A stretch of 64,000 nt of DNA, from the NCBI GenBank assembly GCA_963693305.1, contig OY855904.1, forward strand, positions 17,768,496 through 17,832,495. The letters are read 5' to 3'. The translations under genes were made by a program, and so were the position numbers. This DNA is from Meandrina meandrites (lineage: Eukaryota > Cnidaria > Anthozoa > Scleractinia > Meandrinidae). Shown here one piece after another: positions 46,535 through 59,120 of this stretch; positions within the stretch are counted from its first letter, which is position 1, and the number at the start of each line of letters is the position of its first letter. A model generated the notes under the pieces. It searched no databases, was not told the origin of the DNA, and was given only the letters and a program-made list of their open reading frames with translations.

Positions 46535-49500
46535 CTACTTTTCATCTTTAAAAGCCCAAAACGATGTTGGTTTATCGTTCACCGCACGGTAGCGCGTCAC
46601 AAAGGAAGTGAAGCTTGATACACAGTTTCCTATAAAGTGGTCAGCCATGGTTAATATAGCTAACTCCACTACTGGATCATTGGTTTCATCTGAAGAATCT
46701 CTCCTGTGTACAGACACCTGCAACAGCAAGATTGGCGTAAAAGGGTGAGATGTAACAGTAAAATCTGTTAAAAATAAAAACAACTTGCCATGCGACACTC
46801 GCACGCCCCGGCAGAGCGCGGTGTGAGGGTGAAAATTTTGTTGTTGGTTAGGCGGTGAAGTGTGTTTCCTACATCTAATGACAAAGTGATCATTATTTTC
46901 TTTCGGTGCTCCATTCTTGAAATAAGTGATTCGACATCTGAACTGTAACTCGATTGACAACTAAATTTACAGGTTTAAACAGTTATAGGCAATGTTATAC
47001 ACTGAAGTCTCAATTTCTATTCTGCGAGGTGCAGAGAATTCTGGATATTTTAGATAATTATAGAACCAAAAGAAAAGCCTGAGTTAGCACGAGTTACTGA
47101 GGTATTGCGTCCTTTGAGACCATCATCATTCTTTGAGACAATCATTGGAATCAGTTTTTCGTGATATCTCGAATTATCAAGGTATCAGCCTCAGCCGCAC
47201 TTTCCTCGCCCTTGATAATTCTGGATATAAAAAAAGTCATCCAATAATTGTTTAATAATGGACAGGTATAATAAACAATTCCACCTGCTGATAACTCGGC
47301 CACGCCCTGTCTCCTTGTCCAAAATTAACACTTGATCATCAAACAAAACTGCCACATACCTTCAAAGACTTCAGTGCCTCTGTGAGTTCCCTTATCATTG
47401 GATCATTGTCTGTTGCTACAAAAACTCTTTTCGCTTTAGCTTTCTTTACTATCTTTTTGGTTTTCTTAAGGATTTCACTCTTTGGTGGTAAGCACATTTC
47501 ATAGGTGAGTTTCTTGTTGGAACTGGAATTGATGCACTGTGGCGATGCAAAGAAGGAGGTGGTTCTTGGGTCTTTAACATGTTCGCAAGCTCTTTCCTGA
47601 AAAGAATACCAAGTTTGATGATAAATAAAAAGAAAATATTACGCTCGGTCATATATGTAATGTTTAATAAATGAGCAGCAGTGATAAAACGCGAACTGCG
47701 AATTTATTGAACGGCTTCAAAATCTTCTGACGAGGAGCAACTCATTCTTGCACTAATATTTAGATTTGAGGCTATTTTGGCCTAGAAAAATGGACGTGTC
47801 TTTATCAGGTATAAAGACACTCATTAAACACTAATTTCTTTTGTATTTTCTTTATGAATTGTTAATGAGTTTTTGAAACTAATGTAAGTAACTAATCATT
47901 TTGTCACAACCATGAGACACAGTCCCCATGGAGTCCCTGACGTGAGTCAAACCCATGATCTTGACCACATACAGGCCAGACATACACTCTAACCACAAAA
48001 CTACAGGAGACTCGCTTGAAGATAACAGAAGGAAGAGAAACGTCTGTTCCTTTTGCCACAAGGGCTTGACACTAAGCTTGGACATCACTCGCTACTTTGG
48101 AAAGAAGATTTCAGGTTCAGGAGCAGAAACGCGAAATGGTAGACTGATTGGATTGAGATTCGATTCACAACATTGATCGCACCCAGACATCCTTGGTTAG
48201 CCTAAGACAGGCTTTCCGATCCTCCAATACAGAAGAGAGGTGTGAACAGTCCTTTATGAACAAATAGTTATTGTCTGTTTGACTGGCATTATATTTGCAA
48301 AATTTTTTTTAATTAAGACTTTCGAAAGTAAAACTTGTTCTTCAAAAATATTATATAATCTAGATCAGAGAAACATTTTTTATGGTTAAAATTATAATTG
48401 GTTTAAATTCTCAGTTGTGTTTCTGTTGAATTCAGGCCACTGGGGTTACTTGATGAGAGGACTCTCACAAATGGCTGGAAAAATAGCAAACAACATGCAG
48501 GTTATCCAAAAGCTAATTCCTCTAAAGTGAACTTACAAAATCAATTCCATTGCGAAGATGGATACCAACAAATGGTTCATTCTTTAGTGTGTCGGTGATA
48601 AACTCTTTTGCTTTCTTTTCAATATTTACTGACCACTGGACAAATTTTTGCAGCCATCTGTCTTTCTCGTGAACAGGGAAGGCACCAGGAGCTCCCATCA
48701 AAGCTATTACAGGATACTCTGATACTGGAAATCTGGACACCAGTCAATAAACAAATTGAAAAAATTGATGAGTTGTTATCAGGAGGTATGTTGTACGAGA
48801 ATAGAGTCAGACATAGAAATTCTTTACGGGTTCAAGTTACACAGTTGGTGGTAGATCCATAGCTGCTCAGTTAAAGGAGGGGCTGGTGGCAGTCAAGATG
48901 GGTCATTTCTATCCTTGAAAAAGGGGAGGCCAAAATTGGAATTTAAGACCGTTCTTGCTCCAGTAAAGATGGGCCTTAAATGTTTTTGACAAAAATGGGG
49001 TCACAGACCCCCTGGGCCCCTCCCCACAATCCACCACTGGTAATCTACCTTTTCCTTACATTTCTCCTTCACTGTTAATAAAATATTTTGTTCTGATTTA
49101 CATATCTTTTGCTTAGATTTTTCTTCAAATTAGGTTGCAAATCTGAAAATAGGACTTAAAACATCAATCTAGGAATGTCCACTTTTTATCACATGAAGTG
49201 TCCGGCAGTCCATCTTAAAATTAAATAACGACAATTAAACCAATTACCTTGCATCCCAGCCTTGCCTGGCCCACTCCTGGTCTGTGTCCCACAGCAAGCC
49301 TGAGTGTTCTCGACAGTCATCAAAATTAATATGAAAGTGATTCCAGAAAGGACCAAAGGGATTTCCATCCTTCATTCCACAGTTTTGATTATTTCGAAAT
49401 GAATAGCAGAAACCTGAGGTAGATTATTAATAACACCACATTTCACCTTCCAGTATAATCAATTGATATATTGTGAAGTGCATTTACAATTATGTTCAGA

Positions 49501-52500
49501 ACAACTTTGAAGCAGAGAGCTGTATTTAGATTCAACATAAGAGTGAGTGGTAACTCCAGTAGGAACCCACTTTCTAGAACCTCCAGGGGAAACAAAAATT
49601 GCTTTGCGAAATTGGAAAGTTTGAGGAACCTGGGGTAAAATTACAGAGAAGTAATATCCAAGGGAGACGAAAATTGGTGCAAGAAATCGGGAGTTTGAGA
49701 AACCAAGGGTTTATGAAATCAAGATTCTACTGCACATGTACATTATTTGATTATTGATGTCAGAACCTCCATTATTATTTTCTGCTGTTATTTAATTTCT
49801 ATAAAATATTTCTCAGTAGTAAAAGTTGAACATTATAAAGCTAGTAATGAAGGTTTGGATAGTTAAACATTTAGGAGCTGAGAAGATGAGAACAGGTCTA
49901 AAATTCCAAGCACATGTTTTTCTATAAGATTATATGGCATTCTTACTCAATTTACAACCAGGATGATGATACTGCTATCAACCCATCTACCAGATGTGTA
50001 CCAGTCATCACTAATTTTGTTTAATAATCCAACTGATAAATTTATGATTGGCATAAGAAACTAGCTTGTCAGGAAACTATTTAAAGTAGATCAACCTTCA
50101 GTAGCATACCTTACATGTATATAATTCGTAAATTAAAATTTGAATGTAGTGACCATTGACCAGTAAATGCAAAATAAAATAACATATTGACCTATTCGTT
50201 GTCCAGGTGGCCAAACACTTGGTGCAATGTCTTTCATAAATTTCTCCATTGTAATAACATTGTGATAAGCTTCAAGTGGTTTTACAAGAAACCAGTCATC
50301 AAATGGCACTCTATCCTGTGAGTAAAAAGAAATTCTTACAATAAGCATTTTAATGCAAAAAAACCCACACAAAATGATCATAATAAGGTATATGATTAAT
50401 TATATGAAGAAGACAGGGCCACACTTGATTTGGAGTCACAGTGGCATAATGGTTAGTGTGCTGGACTCGGGATCAAACAGTCCAGGTTCGAGCCATGGCT
50501 GGGGCACTGTGCTGTGTTCTTGGGCAAGACACTTTACTCTCATAGTGCCTCTCCATCCAGGTGTATAAATTGGTACTGGCAAAATACAGCTGGGGGTAAC
50601 CCTGCGATGGACTAGCATCCCATCCAGCTGGGAGGAGTAGAAATACTCCTAGTCACTTCAAGAGTGCAACAGAAACCGGGATAAGCTACGGCCTGATGAA
50701 TCACTAGGCTCGTAGGCAGACTTTACCTACACATAGCCTGAGAGCAGGCTCACCTTTGGGTCACACGCACACGCCGTGAAGCTGCGACATGAGAGCAGTG
50801 AGGCTGTGTCACACGAGTGGCAAAGCCACGAGAAAGTGAGCCTGCAACGATCTCTGCAACGATCTCACTTCCACCCTGGAAACCACAGGAATACGATAAG
50901 CCAATTAAATTTCACCGGAAGTTTAATATTTGACAGCAGCTTGCTAAACCATCACTCCATCACTTGTTCGGCAAAAGATAACACCATCTCAAATGCAGAT
51001 TCCTTAAGCTTGAGAAAGCTTATTTTCAGTAAGGACACGCACTTGATTCCATGTGACCTTGTTTTGGAAATCTGCTCTTCGATGATGCTGGTAAGCAGGC
51101 AGATTACCAGGATGCATTCATGTTGTTTATGTTCCTGCCATCATGTACGTTTGAAATATCAAACTTTTGCCGTATCCAGTCAGGAAAATGGCGAGTAAGT
51201 CTCGATTTGACAGTAGATTTTTGACAGCAGTATCCTGCTATCAATTTAAAAATCAACCCTGAAACAGACTCGAATTTCATTAAAACATCAGAAATACGTG
51301 AACTAAACTCTCCTACTGTACCCATGTTGTCAAACTGTTGACATTTTGAAAAATGCGCAGCAAGTTACCGACCCCGTGGCAAGGCTGTGCTCTAAGGAAA
51401 ATTACAAGGAGCCCAAAGGTTCCAAACTATGAGATCCAGGGTGCCCAGCATAAAGCTTATATGAAAGAAATTAAGATTATCTGGTCGCCCAAAGGCGAAA
51501 GTTAGTCGCCTGAGGCACCCGGGCACCCTTAGAGCACAGCCCTGCCGTGGGAATCTCGTCAAACATAATGGATTGACAGTTTTCTCACCTTTTGCTCTTT
51601 TCGGCCAATGGTATTTCACTTTGCTCATGCAAAGCAGAAATGAAAAATTTACAGAGATCGTTACAGGCTCACTTTCTTGGCGCTTCCGCACCAGACTCCT
51701 GCCCACCAGATCGCTTTGCTCGCAGACCACTCGGGCATGTGACCCAAAGGTGAGCCGGCTAACGTTGGACTCTATTGGGGCCATTGGGGTCTATTAGTCC
51801 TCATTGGCCCATTATTGGGTTCTTGTTTAAGGCATTGAAATTTATGCTCACAGTGCCTCTTTCAGATGATCTGCGATGGATCTGCGATTTTCTCCAGGGT
51901 GATATGTCCATTCTAGTCACAACTACATGAAAATTATATATTCCAATCAAACCTTAGAATTAGAATATCTCGTGAACACATGGTGGAATCTTATTTCTAA
52001 ACACTAATTGAGTTCTCAAAACTCCCAATAGAAGTATTTTCCCTTTCATCACTATACAGTGCAATTTCACACTCTATTTCTTGAACTTCCAGACTTCTCA
52101 AACCAATTTTCATTTCCCACAAAAGTTAAAGAAATTGGATTCCCATTGTACACTCAAGGAAATGCTCAGAATAATAACTTGAACTCACAGAGTCACCTGG
52201 TTTATGACTTGGATACACTATCCAGGGAGGAAGAACGAGAGTTCGATTTAATCCCTTTGCAAATGCTAATGATCCTAAAAACTGGTCAGCTTGATTTCCA
52301 AACCGTCCTGAAAGAGAAAACAATAAAAACTTATTTATTTATTTACTAAACTAGTGTGCAGCAGTGCAAGAATTTTTAAAGTTGGTTACATCCAGGCATG
52401 TAATAAGATAACAGGCAGAGGGCGAAAAAATATAGCTGCCTGAGGACTTGACTTTTGTTGATTTTTCTGGCTGAAAGGCCATGTCTGGTTAAAACTTTCT

Positions 52501-55500
52501 CTTTAATGTGACCCAATTTTACGCCTGTGATCAACTAAATTTTGCCTGTTACAAATCTTAGCTCAATCCCCAACATTAAATTTTCTCTCCTGTGTAGTTT
52601 GTCTCCCTTGTGCTGCAGGTGGATGAGTATATGTTTGTGTGCCACTGAGTCCAATTTTAAGAGACTTAGCACAAGATTAACTACATGATTATATACTGAC
52701 ACAGTAGGGCCCACCTCAGTATGTGTGGCTCTATGATATTGTTACACAACATCAAAACAACATAAAATATTTAAATATCTTGAGAAATGGATCATGCATG
52801 TGAACTACAAAAGCCTCAAAAACAACAGACTTTTAAAGTACAAGGCCATAGAGTTTTGGCGGTTCATTCTCTGGAGCCTTCAGGCTGAATTTTAAAATAT
52901 TGAAATTGGGCTTCTGCAAATGATCGATAAAGTGTTGCGGCACTTATTTAATTTTCCCTGTCGAAGGTGGGGCGCTTATTCAAGAGCGGTGCTTATATCA
53001 ACTATTGGTAAAAGGCTGAGGGGAACATAGAGAAAATTAAGTGAGCCGCGTACTACGTATGCACAATTTAATATAAAATTATTTCGAATGAAATACAAGA
53101 GGTAACACAAATACACTGGTTCTCAGTCTCTGGCTGTGGTCTTTTGATATCTCTTTATATCAAGTAACAAAGGTGGGGACTCTAGTTCGAGAGCAGCGCT
53201 TATTAAATTATTTTTGGCAAAGGTGCGGTGCTTAATTGAGAACAGCGCTTATTTGAGTAGTGGCGCTTAGTCAATCATTTATGGTGTATATTAATTTTGA
53301 GTTTTCGAAGGTAGGATTATGCCAATTCACCCAACAACAAAATATTTTGTTCTAGTCTAGCAGCCAGAGACTCCAATGTACGAAATTCACAAAATCCAAT
53401 ATTCTGCAACAGTCTAGTAACAACATTTCTCTTTGCCACCAACCCAAAAAAAAAAACTCAGATTGCATGCACTGTGTGCCTATGCTATTCTTCTTCTTTT
53501 GTAATATACTCTGTGATTTCAGGATGAAGGACTTTTGCAGCATCCCAGATAATTATCAATGGAAGTGAATGGCGGATCCAGGGGAGGGACCTGGGGGGCT
53601 TGGGCCCCACTTTATTTTTTAGAAAATAGCGCATTTTCTGTGAACTGCTGGAATTATCTTTGCAGAATTCAACATTCAAAGTCAAGCCATCAAAAGCGAC
53701 CCCCTCCCCTTATCTGAAGGCCTGTATCGGCCACTGCAAGCCATTTCTGTGCCTCAATTTAGATCTGCTGAAGGTCACGATGTTTTTCAGTCATACTGGG
53801 ATGGAACTGCCCTTGTGATTAACAAAGATGAAAGTTTAAAATTCACATCAGGAGGAAAGCCCTAACAGAATGAAACCTATCTTTGCTCACATTTAAAAAG
53901 ATGTGGACAAAACATATGGCATAGACCACCCTCATGGACCCAGTCCATAAACCAACCAATGGACCACAGACCCACCACCACCCCTGTGGACCCCAGACCT
54001 ATGGACCATATGATGGAGTGTGAAAATACCATTTGGGTTACCTGATCATGGATTTAACTGGAGGAATAGGAAGTAAATTATATTTATAGAAAAAAGTGCA
54101 AAGTTCATTTTCAGGGTGTTAACAAAACATGCTATTATTAATTATTAATACTACCTTAATACAACCACATCCCAACATTCACCAAGCAATAAGACAGGTT
54201 AGATCAATATATTACTATTTGCATTTGTAAAATTTCCTGAGATGGGTTAAGATTTGAAACACAATATACATGTAGCAGAGAAGATAAAAGGAACTATAAA
54301 CCAACTAAATTCTTGCAGTTGCTGCTTGCATAAGTTTAAAAATATATTTCAAATAATGGTTGCTACTAGTCACTGGTAAAAATACCTGCTATGCCACATG
54401 TAGACACCATTGGTGTTAAATAAAATTTTTCAACACAAACTAGATTTAAAAAAAAGAATAGCATCTCTGCTGTTATAATCAACAATTATTATAACTGGAC
54501 ATTGGGCTAAACTTAAGCAAAATATCATGATTTGTCAGCGTCTCACAGTTCAATTATTTGCCTCAATCAGCCTTCAATTTTTAATAAATGATAGTTATTG
54601 AACTTGGTTTGCACAAGGTAACATCATTTGTCAGTGGATAGCAGATCGAAAAGCAGATCTGCTCACCACTAGCAAATCAGGATATTTTGAAATAACCAAG
54701 TTCAATAAATGTTTTATCATTCCATCACTGAAATAGCTTTTGGCATCCTGCTAAATTGTTCTCCAACTACTCTGGAAAACATACAAGCTGCCATTTTTCT
54801 CACAAAACATTTTTTGCACCAAAATCACTGTCAGGGGACAAGGCTGACTTTTACACAGGTTTAATACATGCACACTAAAGACCCTTGGTATGGATTTCAG
54901 AAGTGTGCGGCACACTGGCATATGATCGTACATTCAGATTATTATTTCAGATAAGAATAAAAAGGGCTTTGAAGCAGACTTTTAAGCCTTTGCATATATA
55001 TCTTTGGCATGGGATGCACTGTGGCGGCATCAGACACTAACGCCCATGAGCAGACCGTTATTTGCAGGCTGTTATTCACAAATTGGTATAAAAGGTCCTC
55101 CTCCTCCTCCTGCACACACATTGTGATACATTTCTAATAGATTGGTGTTTTTACTGCAGCCACGTCAGAGGTTCACGTCAAACAATGATCTTGTCTCCTT
55201 TGGGTAACTTGTGAGTGCTATTGTTATGCAAATTGATCTGGATTTGTTTTACATCTCCAACGTGGCTGCCTTTATAAACACCCTCCTAATCAAAATATTT
55301 CTTCACGATCAGCACATAACAGAGAAGTAGTAACATAAAAATACAAATAAAATATATACTGTATTACCAGTATTTTTCACACCTTGTTTAAAGCTTTAAT
55401 TACTTATTACTGAAATGAATGCACAACAACTTCAGATTCACCGCTCAATAAAAAAATAGAGATATCGTGAATGTAGAGAGATCGATTAAATACACAGCGT

Positions 55501-55770
55501 CACTACATGTAAATTATGACCTCGATGTTTTCAAAACATTAATTGTACCTTACCCATACATGGACAATAGACAATGTATCCCGTGGAATGGTCTGTCGGG
55601 AGTGGAGCAACTGAGATCGGCTTTTGCTGTCCCGGTACATCAAACGCGATTTTCTCGTCAAGATCTTCGCCTACACGGTCTTTAGCATCACAAAAAGGTA
55701 CAATCCCCAGCAGTGGTATAAAAGTTGAGATCCAGAAACATAAATATGCCAATTTTTGCTTCGTAAACAT
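46535..55770 (-). CDS. POFUT1: POFUT1, GDP-fucose protein O-fucosyltransferase 1
   Basis: An ER enzyme that puts O-linked fucose on EGF-like repeats, needed for Notch signalling. Seven coding exons on the minus strand are 55554-55770, 52189-52307, 50192-50315, 49248-49413, 48537-48732, 47360-47596 and 46535-46717. They total 1242 bases and 413 residues with all phases agreeing. Exon 1 has a signal peptide ([17 protein letters not shown]) and ends in YIVYCPCMG. Next come [19 protein letters not shown] with NRTL.LPPWI, then [18 protein letters not shown], and GIHLRNG near residue 266, whose Arg is the GDP-fucose catalytic Arg. [14 protein letters not shown] and [12 protein letters not shown] follow. 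Human POFUT1 has 388 residues. The C terminus is KDEK rather than a KDEL/RDEF-type ER signal. Introns carry SINEs and a hAT-like MITE. Confidence 0.96.
47900..48022 (-). mobile_element. Second tRNA-like SINE family, copy 2
   Basis: On the minus strand it reads TAGTTTTGTGGTTAGAGTGT (A-box region) and ATCATGGGTTTGACTCACGT (B-box region), then CAGGGACTC and a tail with GTCTCATGGTTGTGAC. The head is tRNA-like. It lies in the POFUT1 intron between 48537 and 47596 and is related to 20440-20585. Confidence 0.7.
50435..50735 (+). mobile_element. tRNA-derived SINE, copy 3 (best head)
   Basis: The best-preserved head of the family reads CAGTGGCATAATGGTTAGTG (A box) and CAGGTTCGAGCC (B box), about 33 bases apart as in tRNA genes. 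The shared body follows: GTGTTCTTGGGCAAGACACT, CAGCTGGGGGTAACCCTGC, ATGGACTAGCATCCCATCC and CCTAGTCACTTCA. It ends GGCTCGTAGGCAGACTTTACC. It lies in POFUT1 intron 2, antisense to the gene. Confidence 0.9.
51380..51544. mobile_element. 165-base CAGGG-type MITE
   Basis: The ends CAAGGCTGTGCTCTAAGG and the complement of CAGGGCTGTGCTCTAAGG are flanked by direct CCGTGG (51374-51379 and 51545-51550). The interior has GTCGCCCAAAGGCG and TTAGTCGCC, similar in style to the 19186 element. It sits in POFUT1 intron 1-2 territory and encodes nothing. The hAT-type assignment rests on the ends and the 6-base duplication. Confidence 0.85.
52937..53282. repeat. Diverged GCGCTTATT repeat block
   Basis: GGGGCGCTTATTCAAGAGCG, GCAGCGCTTATTAAATT, GAACAGCGCTTATTTGAG and GTGGCGCTTAGTCAATC occur in same-orientation clusters at both ends, as in the element at 34468-34896, but mutated. 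Likely an old copy in POFUT1 intron 1. Confidence 0.6.
53565..53735 (+). repeat. Dispersed repeat, copy 2
   Basis: Same-orientation relative of 38585-38760, sharing GCGGATCCAGGG, GCAGAATTCAACATTCA, AGTCAAGCCATCAAAAGC and CCCCCTCCCCTT. The class is unknown. Confidence 0.7.
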
Positions 55771-58700
55771 TGTCTCAAACGTTGGCTACTGCTACTCTTC
55801 TGCTCCACGAGCTAAAGACGAGGGAAATATCTAAATACACTACAATAAGGGATACATGAAGTACCTACGAAGAAGCAAGCTGGAACCGCTGGAACCTCTA
55901 TTTTCATTCGCCCGCTGCAAACACTACCTCTATTCAGGGCTAGGGCGGCTAGGGGCATTGTTATGACCTGTTATGTATTGTTAAAAGAACCAATGAAGTA
56001 ACTCGTTCCGAGAGGTGAGGCAAAGTCGGAATAAATTTGGTCCGGCCAACACTTAACCTATTATTTTGCGTGTGCCATTGCAAACTTGTGTTTCAAGCAA
56101 TCTAAAAACTCTACGCTCATTTCATGAATCTATGTTTTGCGTTGTTTTGTAAATTGTTTTGGTGATTTTGGAGGGTGTTTGGGAAAAGATAGTTTTTCTC
56201 AAATCTCGATCAAATGATTGATAAAATTTGGAGAAGAAAGAAATATAGAAGATTTAATGTGATTTTAAGATTAGAATTTGAAGCTAAAAAATAGTAGATG
56301 GACACCAAAATAGAGTGGGAGTCAACAGGTCAACTGTTCGGTTATGTCCGGTTGTACCCTAGCCTCCTGCCAAACGTCTTAGGTCTCGTCACACGTTTCT
56401 CCCCCACGAACGTTAGTGGGGGAGAAACGTGTGACGAGACCTAAGACATCTGGCAGGAGGCTAGGTGTACCCCCACCTTAAAATAAAGGAACCAAAAATC
56501 ACTGCTGCGAGTTTAATGATTTACGATAGCAAAGTAAGTAATTCCTGCAAAGAATTGAGTAGCGATATTATTCTCGAAGGTTAGTTTGGAGTTCGTGGAA
56601 GGGTTATTTGATTCGAGCGTGTAGGCAGCTGATTCTCTATCGACATTGAGTGATTTTAGTTTCCTGGGAACAGATCTCGAGGGATGTCAAAAAAAATCTG
56701 CCCCGTAACGATGACCATGCCCGGAACTATATTGTCTACTAAATTTTAGCTACATACGACACGCATGAAACCGATTTTAAAATCTCGTTGACCTGAAAGT
56801 CTTTTTTAAGTAGTAAGGAAAAACGAAATACGGCTATTTGTTCAGCTGATGAGATCCTTGATTACAAAGATCCGACTAGAACTTTAATTAGCCCTGAATA
56901 GCAAGGAGAAAGGTCATACAGCCCTCAAAAATATTTTTTCGATGTCGCTATCATAAATTTCGTGGAAAAGAGTAGTATCTTCAAGCCCTTTTTGGGAAAA
57001 AGAAGCATTTTTAATTAAAATGTACAAAGAAGTAATTAAATATTCAATTTGTCACCTTTTTCGAAGTAAACAAAACTTTTTTAGTCCTTTGAAGCATTGA
57101 AAAAGATAAACAAAGCCTTTTCAATTTGCGTACTGGTGAGAAAAACTTCGTGAACCTTGACTACACTGCACGTCCCAAACGCAAACGTGAATGCATTTTT
57201 TCTTCGCTAATTATATCGTAAGGCTTGTGATGATTTAAAAACACTTCCGAGTACAGTTTGGACCATTCCATTCAAATATTCCAGAAGTTCTGGTTCTGGA
57301 CAGCTGTGTCACCAATGACTTGGCCAAATGTGACACGTGTATATTGCTTTTACTTGATTGGATAAAAGCACAATTAAGTCAAAGATGATTGGTGGAAATG
57401 ACACACCTTGCCCTTTCTTGAATATTTGGCTGTGTTGATGTTGGCAGCAGACTGTTCGAAAACTCTCAGAAGGATGTTGTGTTGGTCGTGCAGCTTAGAA
57501 CTTTTTGACGATACAAGGAAAGAAACGGCGCATTACACTCGGGGAATTACGACAAACTACCTAACCACTGAAGCGCATTAATAAGCTACAATATTGAGAT
57601 CTGAAGTGGAAAATCGCTGTTCAGGCCACTCACGTCAAGGAAGAGGAGACTTGGGGGAATAATAACTGGAAAAAGAAATGGTCTGCCATGTAGTGGGACC
57701 ACGCAAGAAGGCCGGTTTATTATATTTTGGTAAGCTGCGTCTTTGTTTAAACAGATATTTTCACTTCTTTTGTTAAAAGCCTTGCTGGTTTGGGTCTGTT
57801 GTTTAAAGATCGGCCATTCAATGCAATAGATATCCTGTAAAGGATGTCCTGTTTTAACTGAGTGTAAAATGCATTAATATTTTTCCTTGTTCTTCCTACA
57901 GCTTCGGGATATATCCTTTTGAAGCACTGTGTTTCATTTATGGGACCTTGCGAATACAACACGCTACAGCTTGTGATTATAAGCTTACACGTGAAACAGA
58001 AAAGAAGCGGTGAATAGATCAGTCTCTTAATCAAATCTTGCGCTATATGGATCAGTTGGATGTCATTTTCAAGGGATCTTTGAGGTAAATCTTTTTTTCC
58101 AAGCAGTTTTATCCTCAATGATCATTTGAATAAAATATTGTATGTTTGTTTGTACGCTTTTGACAAACCACTTTTGATGTCTGTTTTTAATTCTAGTTGA
58201 CTGACCTGCTCAGTGACAGGAAAAACAGGTTTGCTGGCAGTAAGATAAAATGAAAAAGGACTCACAACAAAGAACAAAAGAATATTCAAGCAAACAAGAA
58301 CCACGTGGCTTTCGGTGAGGTATTTCTATTGTTCATTATAATGTTATGTAAAAACTTCAGTTTCAAAATAGAATGTTCATATGTAAAAAAATAAATTATT
58401 TAAGTATGATTTGTTCTGGGTGTCAGTCGCATTTTCACCGAGATACCAGTGTTTCATCTGCGTGCCTTGCGTTTTGGAACCGGAATGCCACTTATCGGCA
58501 AAACTTCCTTTTATCTTATTGTTTCATCAACACCAGCGACCACACAAATAAATTACGTAGGCCACGTAGCTAGAAAATCGAAAGTATGTCGAAACAGCAA
58601 CGATGCTCAAATAATATAATTGAACCAAGTTTTATCGAGAAATCGGTTGATAAGTTCTAAATAAGGTCTACAATCAAAATCGGCAAGTTGCAATGCCCGA

Positions 58701-58980
58701 TTTCCAACATTTGCATGTATAACAACAACGGTAAGAGAAGACGACATTTGATCAGTTAAATTAAAGAAGCAAGTCAGTAATGTCACTGTATCTTCAGAGA
58801 CAACACTTCTGATTGCATTTCAACTTCTTTATTGCTGACTCGTTGAAAATTAAAGTCACTCTAAAAGCTAAACTCAACTTCTGACTTAAAATCTTCCTCA
58901 AGTTCTTTATGGGGGACAGATATGAAACGTCAATCATCTGCCAAAATGTCAGAAAATGTCACAAACCTTAATCAACTGTT
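55771..58980. other. Upstream of POFUT1, no further gene accepted
   Basis: The POFUT1 promoter should lie just above 55770, but no TATA or clear core motif was seen. A hairpin MITE is at 56358-56465. Two consecutive same-frame minus-strand frames (58304-58122 and 58118-57747) are separated by one stop and lack an ATG. They were not accepted. The rest shows nothing recognisable. Confidence 0.5.
56358..56465. mobile_element. Hairpin MITE with TGTAC duplication
   Basis: CCTAGCCTCCTGCCAAACGT with CTTAGGTCTCGTCACACGTT faces its near-perfect inverse around the short loop at about 56407-56418. TGTAC flanks both sides (56353-56357 and 56466-56470). It is 108 bases long and similar in style (CCTCC..CGTC..CTCGTCAC) to the hairpin at 59024. 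Confidence 0.85.
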
Positions 58981-59023
58981 ACGCAATGCCTTGTGCAGTA
59001 CACTTCATGTAAAGGTGTTCCAT

Positions 59024-59120
59024 TAGCCTCCTTCGCAGACGTTCCTTTGGCTCGTCACGCAATCTTTTCTTCCCAACAGGAATGCGTGACGAGCCAAAAG
59101 AACGTCTGCGGAGGAGGCTA
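59024..59120. mobile_element. Hairpin MITE
   Basis: TAGCCTCCTTCGCAGACGTT with TGGCTCGTCACGCA faces TGCGTGACGAGCCAAAAGAA with CGTCTGCGGAGGAGGCTA. The arms are about 40 bases. It is the same general style as 56358-56465, with no certain target duplication. Confidence 0.85.

Noticed and set aside
55925..56890. CTATTCAGGGCTA and its inverse TAGCCCTGAATAG about 960 bases apart, as possible TIRs
   Set aside because: The 13-base match does not extend inward and no target duplication was found, so it was kept out of the element list.
57747..58304. Two consecutive minus-strand frames that could be one secreted protein with an internal stop
   Set aside because: Both begin at non-ATG codons, the upstream frame closes quickly, and no domain or splice structure supports them.
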